From NCBI RefSeq assembly GCF_000002425.4, contig NC_037270.1, positions 10,883,935 to 10,947,934 on the forward strand: a stretch of DNA of 64,000 bases, read 5' to 3'. The stretch comes from Physcomitrium patens. Lineage: Eukaryota; Streptophyta; Bryopsida; Funariales; Funariaceae. The notes beneath the pieces are model-generated. The model was not told the DNA's origin, ran no database searches, and was given only the letters and a program-made list of their open reading frames with translations. Positions 12,150-23,885 of this stretch are shown here, piece after piece (positions within the stretch are counted from its first letter, which is position 1; each line of letters begins with the position of its first letter). A program made the translations under genes and the position numbers.

Positions 12150-14412
12150 TGTCTTTCTTGAAGTATGCATATTTAGAGTGTAACATTGTCAAGTACATAA
12201 ATTTGCTTCTTGAAATAGAATAAGCCATCACTAAGACTATAATCTTAATACTATATATTTTCCATTTTGAACCGATTACTAGCTATTTTGAAATTAAGAT
12301 CCTAATCCATAGCTTCTTTCTATTCTCTCTCTTTGGTTAGGTTTGAAATGACACAATTAATAGTAGCAAATTATGCCTTGTTTCTTGATTTAGCCTTCAA
12401 TTCCAGTCTCTACAATAAGCTTTTTAGCATAATATATTATTGCCTTCACTTATATTCAAGCTAAATATTAAAAAATTGCAACTATTCTTTCAAATGATGA
12501 TGTTGTGATTTCATATTTTTTAGATATAAATTGTATAGTAGGGATCAATGATCAGTTTGAACAATCATTGATTTTTCCATCAAAGAGTGTCACGACACCT
12601 TAGTAATATATATAATTAATAATTGCTCTCAATTAAGTATAGAATAATTATACTTTTTTTTTCTAAGCTTTCGTGATTCTTATGCCATAAGTTGAAGGCT
12701 CTTACTAAAGTCTTGTTGAAAAACTGCTCCAATAGCAAAGTTGGAAGCATCACTGTCAAGTATACATAGAAGATTGAAATTATATGGTTCCAATATTGGA
12801 GCAATAATAAGTGTATCCTTCAACCTATCAAAGATACTTTGTTGTTTTAATTTCTATTCAATTAAGACACCTTTCTCTAATAGACTTGTCATTGAAGCAA
12901 CAATGTGTATAAATTGCCAAATAAAATAGCAATAATATCCAACAAGGCCTAAAAAAGAGAAAACTTCAAAAACATCCATGGAGGTTAGTCAATCTTCTAT
13001 TGCTTTTATCTTATCCTACTCCATATGCATGCCTTTGGAGGACACAACATGCTTCAAAAAGGTGATCTTTGACTTCTAAAGTTCATATTTTCATTGCTTG
13101 TAATAGAAACAGTTATCTTGCAACTAATACAATACATCTCATAGATATTGCTTATGTTATTCAAGGATTTTATTATATACTAAGATATCATCAATGAAGA
13201 AAATTACATACTTGTCTAAAAAGTCACAAAATAATCTATTCATGTGATTTATAAAAGAAGCTGGAGCATTGATAAGGCCAAAAGATAAAATAAGCCATTC
13301 AAAATGCCCATAGTACATACAAAATGTCATCTTTTTTATATCCTCTCTTGCGATAGATTTTTGCCAATAACCACTCAAAAAGTTCAACTTACTAAAGATT
13401 ATTATATTTTGAAGTTTATTTAGAATATTTTCTATACATAAAAGTAGATATGTATTCTTAATAGTTTGCTTATACAAGCTTTGATAATCAATGCAAAGCC
13501 AAAGTTCACCATCCTTCTTGGGTGCAAAGAGTATAAGTGCTCTCTACAGTAATGTGTTTTCTTAAATAAGATGCTTCTTCAAGAGTTCATCCAATATCTT
13601 TTGTAACTCTTCAAGTTCTTTGATGTTAGGTGATAAATTGACCAACTTGTTAATTTGGCCCTAGGTAATAGTTCTATTTGAAAGAAGGTACTTCGATTAG
13701 GAGACATGCTATTAGGTAGGTGAGTTAGAAAGATATCTTGATATTTTCATATGAATTGTTTTGTCCATCCTATTCCTTTGGTTGTCTTTTCCACCAATGA
13801 AACTATCATATATATTAATTGCTTAGATTATATTTGCTTCTTCATAAAAGTCATCTCCACAAGTAAGTCTTTAGTCATAAATTATTTTTTCTCTTCACTC
13901 AATGTGGAGGTAAAAAGAGTCATTTTGCATTGACCATCTTTAAAGAAAATTGTCCTTGCTAGCTAATCAAATTTCTTATTATCTACCTCTAGCCATGGTA
14001 TATCAAAGATAACAACATTATGTACCAACATAATGTACCAACATAAAGCTTTATTATCTTAAATTTCTTTCTTAAGATGTAAGTATTACTCAACCTTAAG
14101 ATTTCTTCTTCACATGTCTCATTCAACACATTCTTTTGTTTCTCTATAAGGTATATACTTCCTCTTTTGATTTTCTTAATTTTAATTTTAAGTCAATTAA
14201 TAATTTTAGTCAAAATAAATTTTTTTGTGGAACTATAATTTACAAACACTCAATATGGATGTCCTCTTAATTATCCTATTATATACGCTAATCAATCCTT
14301 TTTATAGTTATTCAAGGCCATGCCATTTGTCTCTAAAAGACAATAGCTATTTCTAATATTGGCCATTGATATCTTTATTACGAAGCTTCATTTTTCTATT
14401 CTATCTTATTAT
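12150..14412 (-). pseudogene. Element B pol: zinc knuckle/PR-RT-RNaseH-IN N-terminus
   Basis: From right to left on the minus strand: a probable zinc-knuckle remnant near 14.31-14.35 kb, protease remnant about 14.15-14.26 kb, reverse transcriptase with its best stretch at 13157-13477, RNase H about 12.45-12.9 kb, then the start of integrase to about 12.15 kb. The RT stretch contains 'GHFEWLILSFGLINAPASF' and a catalytic box reading F-I-D-D-I-L, so both catalytic Asp residues are still encoded there. RNase H text such as 'LVRAFNLWHKN' is seen at 12616-12804. Many stops. Interrupted upstream by element D at 14413. Confidence 0.75.
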
Positions 14413-14417
14413 TTTGG

Positions 14418-14770
14418 TGTCACAAATTTAGAATACTCACTCGAAATAAGAAACTCAAGAAGAATCGGCAAGAATTAGATTAATTAGATGAATATAAGAA
14501 CAACACTAGAGAGGTGAGCTAGAGCTCTAAGAAGTAAGTTGTTGAGACTGAGGATCTCCTCAATCTCAGCTCTTATATATACTACCAGTTAGGAAGCTTC
14601 TCAAGTAGCCTCCACAAACTAGGAAGCTTCTCAAGCGGCTTCTATGAATTAGGAAGCTTCTCAAATAACTTCCACAATCTATGAAGCTTTTCAAGCAACT
14701 TTCACAAACCACAAAGCTTCTCTAGAACCATCTAGAATCTTCTACAACTTCCTAGTGTATGTCCTTGACA
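14418..14770 (-). repeat. Element D left LTR (3' LTR)
   Basis: 353 bp, tgtcacaaat to ccttgaca on the plus strand. It matches 36031-36321; the length difference comes mainly from five versus three units of a 30-bp repeat. A TATA-like box (plus tcttatatatac, 14571-14582) lies just downstream of the repeat array in the minus sense, the expected U3 promoter layout. Confidence 0.9.
14591..14740 (-). promoter_or_regulatory. U3 tandem repeat: five 30-bp units, each with a gaagctt-type core
   Basis: Units start at 14591, 14621, 14651, 14681 and 14711, typified by aggaagcttctcaag. Most units contain the palindrome GAAGCTTC, which fits the pattern nGAAnnTTCn of plant heat-shock elements. The array lies upstream of the TATA-like box in the element's sense, so it is placed as an enhancer. 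That it responds to heat is inference only. Confidence 0.5.
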
Positions 14771-14793
14771 TCACTCCCCTCCTCAGCTTCGAG
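14771..14793 (-). promoter_or_regulatory. Element D polypurine tract
   Basis: The minus strand reads GAGGAGGGGAGTGA directly before the 3' LTR, a standard plus-strand primer site. Confidence 0.85.
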
Positions 14794-14877
14794 GTCTCTG
14801 AGAAGCACTCCTATTGCGAGTCAGTACCAACGTGAGAAGTTGAAAATTTGTCGCATAGTATCTGTAATATACTCCAA

Positions 14878-15174
14878 TTATTGTTCACGCTGCAAATAAT
14901 TCATTGGTCCTTGTAACCAATGATAGTGTCCTATGCCTTCGATTTTTGACCAAGCATGAACTTCCATGTCTTCATTGTGAAAATGTCCTGCAAACACTCC
15001 TTCGGGAAGATCACAGTAGGCAGGTTCTATCTCAAATACAATCACTAGCAACCTGTTACTAGGTATCTTCCATTGTCTTTATGGTATAGGCAATTCTTCA
15101 TCTCGGGGTCGTCTTTGTGAGATACTTGATTGAAAAGACATAATAGATATGGTATCTATCTCTTGGCTATCCAT
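14878..15174 (-). pseudogene. Element D ORF3: small conserved protein of unknown function
   Basis: A 98-codon frame on the minus strand between the chromodomain and the polypurine tract, starting at ATG 15174-15172 and ending TAA at 14880-14878, with one internal TAA after about 31 codons (probably CAA decayed). The C-terminal two thirds aligns with ORF3 of element A (29567-29923): shared residues are R-x-LVIV-x-E, then a WS pair, then GIGHY-x-WL-x-G and N-x-L. The alignment holds at the same genomic position in a clearly different family, so the frame is likely to have been a real gene. No signal peptide, membrane segment or zinc motif is visible. I do not recognise the family and assign no function. 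Confidence 0.7.
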
Positions 15175-15330
15175 ATCACATCAAAAAATATAAGCACTAA
15201 ACATGAAAGAATGGGCTCAGGTTACAGATTTATAGTCTCTAACTATATCTTTTAGAGGTTCCTTCTCCCCCTTCTTTATAAAATCAAGGATTAAGAGGCT
15301 TCAAGAAGAAGGAACTTCACAGAAAAACTT

Positions 15331-17023
15331 TCATCGAAAGGGCTTAGGTTTCTGAGGATAGCATCGATGAAACTCCTGAATCTTTTGCGATGCATTGATA
15401 AGATTTTTTGCTAGTTCCCATGTGTGTTCATTGATATCATAGCCGCTCCAATGTACTAGGTACTCCAATTTCCTCCACTTACACCACAAATCTAGTACCT
15501 TTTCTACCTCATATTTCTCGTGGTTCTCAATTTCAATATTAGGTGGCGGATATTGCATTCTTCTAGGAAAAGATGATTCTCAATAAGGTTCCAACAAAGA
15601 AACATGAAAGACTAGGTGTACCTTCATAGCAGCCGATAATTCCAAACGATATGCTACTGGATTGATTTACTTTTGGATGATAAATGGTCCCAATCTTTGG
15701 TAGTCAAACTTATCACATGGCCACTTGATTTTGATATTCCATCAAAGCAGCCATACTTTATTTCCAATTTTGAAAGTAGGTGCCTGATTCCAAAATTTGT
15801 CTACGGATACCTTGTAAGCTTCTTGGACAGTTTGTAATTAAAGTTTCAATGTAGTTTGAAGCTTCGATAGTTGTTTCACAAATCCTTCAAGTGTTGGGTT
15901 GTTATTGGTTGACAGACTCAATAAATCAAGCTTTGGATGATACCCATAGTTAGAAAAGAATGATTTTTGTTGAGTCGATGCATAAAAGGTGTTGTTATAT
16001 GCAAACTCAGCTAACGATAGATATACAATCCAATCATCTTATTGATAGTTGATGCTGTATCATAAATACTGCTCTAAAGTTTGATTCATCCGTTCTATTT
16101 GGCCATCAATTTGAGGATGGAAAGCCAAAGAAAGCTTGATATCCACCTTCAATATTTCAAAGAGTGATCTCCAAAACTTTGATACGAATTAGGTTCCTCG
16201 ATCCGACATGATATCATCTAGTAAACCATGATATTGATACACACTATCAAAGAAGAGCCTTGCTGTGTCTTTGCTTGACGATGTTTTCTTGCAAAAGTCA
16301 AAGTGTGCCATCTTTGTAAGCCAATCTACCACAACAAAGATGTTGTCAAATGAATTTAATGGTGACAAGTCCATAATAAAGTTCATAGAAACTGAAGACC
16401 ATGGCTGATGTCGAATAGGTAATGGCTGAAGAAGACCATAAGGACGATGCCAAGGATTCTTGGATCTTGAACAAATGTTACAAAAGAAGTCAAAATCCTT
16501 TACATCCTTCCATATTTAGGGCCACCAAAAATCTTGAGAAATAAGTTTCAAGGTCTTATTGAATCCAAAATGTCTCGCAGCTGAAAAGTCGTGTCGAGAT
16601 TGGAAAACTCAGAGTCGTGCTGGTCTCTTTGGAATATACAACCGCTCTTCAAAGTATAAAAGATCTCCTTCTGCCTTGAACTTGTCATTATTTATACATT
16701 GCATGATATCGAGGGCTACAAAATCTCTAATAGTTGCAATAGGTACCTGGTTGAGGAAGTCAGCATCAATTGATACTATAGCAAAGCAAAGCCTGAATTG
16801 TTCTGACTTCAACAATGTTGTACATTGTTGATCAAACTCTACTTTTTTAACTTGTGGCACTAGATACAATCTTCTTGATAATGCATTGGATAGTCCTTGT
16901 TACTTCTGAGGCTGATAAGTAATAACAAAATCAAACTTAGAAAGCAACATATTCCATTGAGCTTGACAACGATTCAGAACCCGAGCCGACATGAAGTATT
17001 CCAAATTCTTGTAATCTGTGTAT
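15331..17023 (-). pseudogene. Element D pol: RNase H end, integrase, chromodomain
   Basis: The minus-strand pol frame ends with a well-kept chromodomain (15331-15558) that includes the aromatic-rich text 'LEYLVHWSGYDINEHTW'. Upstream are the integrase C-terminal part, the catalytic core (16189-16386, with 'FIMDLSP' around the first catalytic Asp and a tail reading SDRGT) and the N-terminal part (16609-16869). The RNase H segment runs to 17023, where family C solo LTR 4 breaks it between adjacent codons of the 'YTDYKNLEYF'-type block. Stops separate the pieces, mostly explicable by C-to-T change. Confidence 0.85.
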
Positions 17024-17027
17024 ATGA

Positions 17028-18406
17028 TGTCGTATACATGCTATCTTATTTGAGAACGCATTGAGCGTCTAGCTGTAGAAGATAAAATAATGTTTTATAA
17101 ATATCCAAGTAGTCTGGTGGGTTTCAACCTTCTAAATACAAACTATTTTGGATTTCAATGTAAAAACTTAATCCCAATACAAAGTGCTTAGAAATACTAT
17201 TTTTAATAACTTTAAGATATTATAAGCACAAATTTTTTTGTTATTTGTTAGTTTTATTTTATTTTTTTATTAGTATTATTCTTTTTTTTTTTAATTTTTA
17301 ATTTTTAATTTTTTAATTTTAAAACCCTAATCCTAGACAACGAGCTTTGGCAAGTTGTAATTCTCAATCTAACCATCCGATTGTTGTAAAACTTCTACCA
17401 CTAGTGTCTTTGCAAATCTTCTAAATGCTTAAGAAGTTTCAATCCAATTCAACTTTCAGATTGCAAGAAAACGTCGTAAATCTACATTGATGTCCCTTGA
17501 CTGCTGCTTAGAAAGTTGATGATGAACTTTGAATTACAATTTTTCTTTCTTCAATTATTAAATCTCATTCAAACTTTGTATGTAGCTCCACCTATAAGTC
17601 TTCGACTTATTACGCCAAAATTCACCTTATTCCAGCTACTAGATCTCCAGATATCGTAAAAACCTTAAACAACCCCAATCTACCAACTTCTGATACATCT
17701 TAACACTAATGATCAAGTATCCTCTACCCGTACCGTTAGATTAACACAAATTTTTGTATGCACTTGGAATAGTCAACCATCTAGATACCTCTAAAATTTC
17801 AAGTATAGATGTTTCTTCAATTTCACAAAACAGTCAAGAGTATTAGCCCTAACTTTATTGCAAAAAATCCAAATTACCAATACAAACATTGACTTTGAAC
17901 AATGATTGCAAAGTCCTCTCAAACCCTATGAAACTAAGTCTCATACTTTTGGAAGGAGCTTAAAGCTAGCTTTTTGATTCCAAATCTTGATCTTCAAATG
18001 CTCCCCTTCTTTGTCCTAAGCAGCTGTTTTAATGGCTAGAGGTCTGATTTCTACCATGACCCACAAACGGTCATCTTCCAGATATCAATCCTACTTATCC
18101 TAGAGGTTTTTCAGCACTTCCCTATCCTCAACTTCACCTTATTATCTACTATATTATTTTTTTACTTCATCTACCTTATTTTTACTAATTTATGGCCTTT
18201 CTAAAGTGGTAAAATAGTTTCTACAATCTAGAAAGAAAATTTAATGATAAGCTTTTATCTACTAGCTATCAAGACAAGAAAATACTCTAAAAGCTTTTAT
18301 AAAGCCTTTCTAAATTGTCTTGAGCTCTTATCAACTAAGATGTCTAAATATTAATAAAATCTTTTTCGTTTATATTTTTACCATATAGTTGTGTTACAAT
18401 AGGACA
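17028..18406 (+). mobile_element. Family C solo LTR 4 (plus), TSD ATGA/ATGG
   Basis: 1379 bp from tgtcgtatac to acaataggaca, with 4-bp flanks ATGA (17024-17027) and ATGG (18407-18410). Deleting it and one flank restores an uninterrupted RNase H frame of element D. The right half is similar to the LTRs of the complete family C element. Confidence 0.85.
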
Positions 18407-18410
18407 ATGG

Positions 18411-18743
18411 TCACTGGATGCGCAGCTCTTTTGAGAAAGTGACGCCACTCTTTGAAAGAATCCGCTATCGCAAGAAGTTCTTTATAATGGATTCCATAGT
18501 TGATCTCGACAACAGAAAACTTTTGAGAGTAGAGCTCAACCGAATGAAGCTTCTCGTCTATGCCTATCTACAAAAGTATAGCTCCCATAGCAAAGTCTGA
18601 AGCATTGGTCCCCAAATAGAAGGCTTTTACAAAGTCCGGATGTACCAAGATTGGAACTATAGCAAATGCCGTCTTAAAATCTTAAAATGCTTTTTTGACT
18701 AGAGGTCCACAATCAAGCTTGTCTTTATGTGTTAACCGAGTGA
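18411..18743 (-). pseudogene. Element D pol: RNase H N-terminal part
   Basis: The minus strand encodes the RT-RNase H connection and RNase H start, matching 21970-22300 of element A. It runs from the insertion site of solo LTR 4 to the insertion site of element A (TSD GCGGA, 18744-18748). The RT portion resumes at 30617. Confidence 0.8.
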
Positions 18744-18748
18744 GCGGA

Positions 18749-19309
18749 TGTCACAGACATAATCATGTAAGCTAATAATTACATATACAAATAGGTAGAA
18801 GTAAGTAAAAGTAAGTAAAAGTAAGTTAATTCTATAGTATTTAATATGGAAGCTTCCTAGAAGCTTTATAGATACTGCTTTGACTTCATAGGTGTCTTTA
18901 ATTGACCTTTTGGATTAGAAACATGGTCAACAAGTTGGCCATGTGCCACACATGTTGTTAGCTTGAAGATCAAGCTAACTATGTAGCCCACACGTAGAAG
19001 AACTTGCCTTGTAAGTCAAGGCATGTGTCCTACAAAGTCAATACATATTGGAGGTCCTATAGAATGTCGCTACGTAGCCCTTAGTTAGATAATATATATA
19101 GAGACAAGAATGAAGGCTTCTTCACTCTTGTCAACTCCTTTCTTACTTCTAGTCTAGTTTCAAGGGTCTCTAGTTTTCTTGTCTTTTGGCAATAGCCATT
19201 CCAGTTTTTCTTTCAATATATATACTTGTTTATATATATTTTGTTACCTCTCTTTGAGTGAAGGTTCACTTATTTGAATTGTTTTTTCATCGAGTTCTTG
19301 TCCTTGACA
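18749..19309 (+). repeat. Element A 5' LTR
   Basis: 561 bp, TGTCACAG to CCTTGACA, with inverted terminal TGTCA/TGACA. A TATA-like box (aatatatata) is at 19091-19100. A GAAGCTTC/TAGAAGC palindromic cluster near 18850-18866 lies in U3. It is very similar to 30031-30611, which has an extra run of the 'aagtaggta' short repeat. Confidence 0.92.
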
Positions 19310-19329
19310 AATTGACAAGAATGCACCTA

Positions 19330-19341
19330 CAATATCAGAGC
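19330..19341 (+). promoter_or_regulatory. Element A primer binding site (initiator-Met tRNA type, one or two mismatches)
   Basis: Reads caatatcagagc, close to the common plant TGGTATCAGAGC complementary to the 3' end of initiator-Met tRNA. It starts 20 nt after the LTR end, further than the usual 0-5 nt; element D shows a similar offset (16 nt). Confidence 0.65.
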
Positions 19342-19521
19342 TTTGTCTAATCTTGATTAAGAGTAGATTACCCCTTTTTTTTGATAAGATATAAGCATAT
19401 TAGAAGTTGCGGATTATCCTCTTCTAAAATGATATTGTCCTTAGTATTTTCTTTATTCTCAAGTCCTCTCTTCTATTTGTCTTGAGCGATATTAGACATT
19501 TTTTCTCTTCTAAGTATTATC

Positions 19522-20529
19522 ATGGTAGATCTTGTTGAATTGAAGAGTGCAATGGCACAAATGCAAGAGCAATTGAGGGAGTTAATGCCTGTGATGCATC
19601 AACTCAATTTATGACCACAAGGAGCAACAAGATTGGCAGGAAGTGAAGATATAGAAATGGTTGGAGCTGCTTCAACATCTGCACCAAACCATGTCTTTTC
19701 TCCTATGGAAATACGCCCTTCAAATGTTAGAGAACCAAGAATTGCCCTACCCGAGAAGTTTCATGGTACTAGATCCAAGTTTCGAGGATTTATCAATCAA
19801 GTGCAACTTGTGATTGAACTTCAATCCCAAAGCTATCCAACTCTAAGATCGCAAGTTAGATTCATTGGTACACTTCTTTCAGGTTCAGCACTATCGTGGT
19901 TTTCATCTTTTCTTGAACGATGAGATCCAATATTGGATAATCTAGAGGCTTTTTTGGCGGAGTTTCGATCCATGTGTGGAGAACATGATGCAATTTGTGT
20001 TGCAACCAATAAGATCCGTATTTTATGACAAGGCAATCGATCTGTAATGTTATATACTTCACAATTTCAACAACTTGCAACTGATATCAAGTAGGATGAT
20101 GTTGCACTTATTAGCCAATTTCTCTATGGATTACAATATGAGGTAAAAAAATTAATGCTCAACTTACATGATCCTCAAACATTGAGTCAAGCAATTGACT
20201 TTGCTGTGAAGTGCGACAATCACCTTTTTGAATTCCGATCTGAAAACCGTACAAGTGGATCTCAATGTTACTATAATTCAATGGCAACACCAACATCTCT
20301 TCAACACATACATTCGGAAGTAGAGGATATGCAAATTGATGCAGTACGTTTCAAACCTCTTACTGAGCAAGAAAAGACTCGTCGTCGTCAAGAAGGATTA
20401 TGTTTATATTGTGGAGAACCAAAGCACACTGCTCAACATTGTCCAAAGAAACGACGAAATCACAAAATGAGGAGTATGGCTATGAAAGAAGACAATATGT
20501 CAAAAAACGAGTTTGTCCAGCTACAATAG
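19522..20529 (+). pseudogene. Element A gag (capsid-nucleocapsid), four internal stops
   Basis: One frame of about 335 codons from ATG 19522 to TAG 20527-20529. It is interrupted by TGA at 19612, 19921 and 20026 and TAG at 20092, all single-base decay of CGA or TGG. The capsid region contains 'GTRSKFRGFINQVQLVI' and 'GTLLSGSALSWF', typical of the Ty3/gypsy gag domain. A CCHC knuckle is at about 20401-20445, spaced CLYCGEPKHTAQHC. The terminal TAG occurs at the equivalent place in element D, so it is a true gag end. The N-terminus differs from that of A' copies, which have a longer, unrelated-looking leader. Gag would package RNA and form cytoplasmic particles. Confidence 0.85.
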
Positions 20530-20576
20530 GGACCGTGTGGCTGGAACCTTGCACAACATCTAGTAAAGGTCCTATT
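20502..20576 (+). promoter_or_regulatory. Candidate -1 ribosomal frameshift signal between gag and pol
   Basis: Slippery heptamer A AAA AAC at 20502-20508 is in the correct phase of the gag frame. A 7-nt spacer follows, then a 6-bp stem (20516-20521 with 20540-20545). The 18-nt loop contains aatagggacc (20525-20534), which can pair with ggtcctatt at 20568-20576 apart from one bulged G, allowing an H-type pseudoknot. Slipping -1 here enters the pol frame before the gag stop. The heptamer is also present in A' copy 2. In D the equivalent place reads GGAAAAT, which is not a canonical slippery site. Confidence 0.6.
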
Positions 20577-23500
20577 CTCTCCTCAGAGCCCTCTTCTTCT
20601 TTTACATTAAATGTTATTTTAGGACCTAAATATTACAAAGTCTGTGCCTTATTAGATTCAGGAGCCTCAACGTATTTTTTAGATGAAGAATTTACTAAAA
20701 GACATAGCATATCTTTAGTAAAGAAAACTAAACTTGTTCATGTAGAAGTCATAGATGGTCGTCCATTGTCTTTTGGAGATATTACTCACGAAACCCTTCC
20801 TATAGAAGTAATAATCAATGGTCATAATAGTTTTGTAGTATTTAATATCATTAGATCTCCCTCTAATCCAGTCATTTTAGGTTTATCGTGGTTAGAAAAA
20901 TACAACCTTCAAATAGATTAGACTTCCCAAACTCTTACTTTCTCTAAAAGTATAACTAACAATGTAGTTAATCAAGTAGAGAGTCATAAGTCCAGTTCAA
21001 TTAAACCCGTATTTATAGGTGCAAAAGCTTTCTTGCATGCTGCTATGAAAGAATCACCATATATTATTTATGCCACACCTGTTTGTACTGGTGGAAAGAC
21101 TTCAAGTGGCATTCCAAGCCAATATCAAGAATTTCAAGATGTATTCAAAAAAAAGAATGCGGATACACTATCAGAACATTGTCCCTATGATTGTTCAATC
21201 GATCTTCAAGAAGGAGCACAACTGCCATTTGGACCAATCTATAGTTTATCACAAAATGAGTTGACTGAACTCAAAGAGTATATTGAAGAAAATCTAGCCA
21301 AGAATTTCATACGCCATTCTAAATCTCCGGCAGGAGCTCCAATTCTATTTGTGAAGAAAAAAGATGGATCATTGCGGATGTGTGTTGATTATCAAGGACT
21401 CAACAAGATTATCATCAAGAACAGGTATCCAATACCTTTAATATCTGAACTTCTTGATCAGCTCAATCAAGCTAAGATCTATACAAAAATAGATCTTCAG
21501 AGAGCATACAGTCTAGTACTCATCAAAAAAAGAGATGAATGGAAGACTGCGTTTCGAACTAGGTATGGACATTTTGAATACAACGTCATGCCTTTTGGAC
21601 TTACAAATGCACCAGCAGCTTTTCAACATCTAATGAATGATGTTTTTCCAGAGTTTTTGGACGATTTCATGGTTTGTTAATTAGACAACATCTTGATCTA
21701 TTCTAAGAATCCAGAAGAACATGAACTTCATGTTCGTCGTGTATTACAAAAATTAAGAGATGTAGGACTCTATGCCAAGATAGAAAAGTGTATGTTCTAC
21801 ACTACTCAAGTCGATTTCTTAGGTTACATCATTTCAAATGATGGACTTATGATGGATCCTAAGAAAGTTTAAACTATTATAGACTGGGAGATCCCAAAAA
21901 CGGTAAGAGATGTCCAATGTTTTTTGGGATTTGCCAACTACTATTGGATCTTCATCAAAGACTTCTCTCGAGTTGCAGCTCCACTTACACGTTTGACTTG
22001 TAAAGACAAACTCCAATGGAATCAAGAAGCGGAAGTTGCTTTTGAATCTTTGAAGACAGCGTTTCTTTCTGTACCAATCTTGTATCGTGTTGATTTTTTC
22101 AAAGCATTCTTTATGGAAACAAATGCATCGGACTTTATTCTAGGTGCGGTTTTATCACAAATGGGAATAGATGACAAACTTCATCCAGTAGCCTTTCATT
22201 CAAGAAAATTCTCAGCAGCAGAAATCAATTATGAGATCCACGACAAAGAACTTCTTACAATTGTGGATTCTTTTCAAGAAAGGCGTCATTATCTACAAGG
22301 CACTTCCAGTCCAGTCACCATGTATATGGATCACAAGAACCTCGAATATTTTATGTCAGTACACGTATTAAATCATTGCCAAGCTCGTTGGAGCATGTCT
22401 TTATCAAGATTTGAGTTCATCATCACTTATCGATCAGGAAAACAACAAGGTTTGTCCGATGCCTTGTCTAGACGTTCTTATCTTGCACCAAAAGAAGGAG
22501 ATGCAGCTTTTGAGCAACAAAGAATGGTTCTCTTGAAGCCAGAGCAATTTCATCTTTGAGCAATAAAATCAACATTGACTGTTGATTTAACTTTTCTTAA
22601 GCAAGTCGAGTTGAGTATGTCTTCAGACCCTCTTGTTCATGATATCAAGAATAATTCTTCTAAATCTCATGATCCCTCTAAATTTGAATTCAAGAACAAC
22701 CTATTCTATTTCGAAGGATGCCTATATGTTCCAGAAGGAGAAGCACGTTTACGTGTTCTTCAAGCTCATCACGACTTCCCAGTAGTAGGATATTTTGGAT
22801 ATAATAAGACTTTAGAGCTGATATCTAGAGATTTTTGGTGGCCTCAAATGTGGAAGGCAGTTAAAGATTTTGTACAATCATGTGATGTTTGCTCAAGATC
22901 AAAAACTCCTCGTCATCGATCTTTTGGACTTCTTCAGCTATTACCCATTCCAAAACAACCATGGTCTTCTGTTTCTATGGACTTCATCACGGATCTTCCA
23001 ATCTCAGGTTCTTATGACTCTATATTCGTGATAATAGATTGTTTTACTAAGATGGCACATTTTGTACCATGTACAAAATCTATCACAAGTGAAGAAACAG
23101 CTAAGCTCTTTCTTGACAATATCTATCGCTATCATGGATTACCCAAGGATATTATATCAGATAGACGAACTCAATTTGTATCAAGATTTTGGCGGACTCT
23201 TTTCAAGATTCTTAAAGTGGATATAAAACTATCTTCGACATTCCATCCTCAAACTGATCGACAAACGGAGCGTGTTAATCAAGTTTTGGAACAATATTTA
23301 AGATGTACCATTAATTACCAACAAGATGATTGGACAACTCTTTTGCTATTGGCAGAGTTTGCTTACAATAATACGGTACATTCTTCTACAAAACAAACAC
23401 CTTTCTTTGCTAATTATGGTTATCATCCACGACTTGATACTTTTGACTTTTCAAAAGTTGATAATCCTGCGGTGAAAGATTTGGCAATTCATTTATCAAA

Positions 23501-23885
23501 GCTACATGCAACGATGAAGGCGTAATTAAAAGAGGCTCAAGAAAAACAAAAGGACAATGCTGATGTCTATCGAAAGGAACAACCATCATTCATCTTGGGT
23601 GATAAGGTATGGCTACTTTGTCACAATATCAAGACCACTCGTCCTTGTGATAAATTGGACTATCAAAGGTTGGGACCATTTTCTATTTCTGCACAAATCA
23701 ATCCAGTTGCATATCGTTTACATCTACCGGAGTCAATGAAAATCCATCCAATATTCTATGTGTCTCTTCTTGAACCATACAAGACAGTGGACATACCAAG
23801 AAGACGACAAGCTCCTCCTCCTCCTATAGAAGTAGACAATAATAAAGAGTTTGAAGTAGAAGAAGTCTTAGATTCAAGGCGGCAC
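20509..23885 (+). pseudogene. Element A pol (PR-RT-RNaseH-IN-start of chromodomain), five stops
   Basis: A single frame, -1 relative to gag, with stops at 20919 (TAG), 21678 (TAA), 21870 (TAA), 22557 (TGA) and 23523 (TAA) and no frameshift. Domains: protease with LLDSGAS at about 20654; RT about 21190-21900 with '[12 protein letters not shown]'; its catalytic box reads stop-L-D-N instead of Y-L-D-D, so the second Asp is lost. RNase H about 22060-22550, with one catalytic-type Asp changed in 'ETNAS'. Integrase about 22575-23790; its zinc region has GYFG where GHFG is usual, and the core keeps MDFITDLP. The frame enters the chromodomain and is cut at 23885 by the family C element. Confidence 0.9.

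Noticed and set aside
16559-16831. Plus-strand 90-codon frame
   Set aside because: Antisense shadow of the element D integrase on the minus strand.
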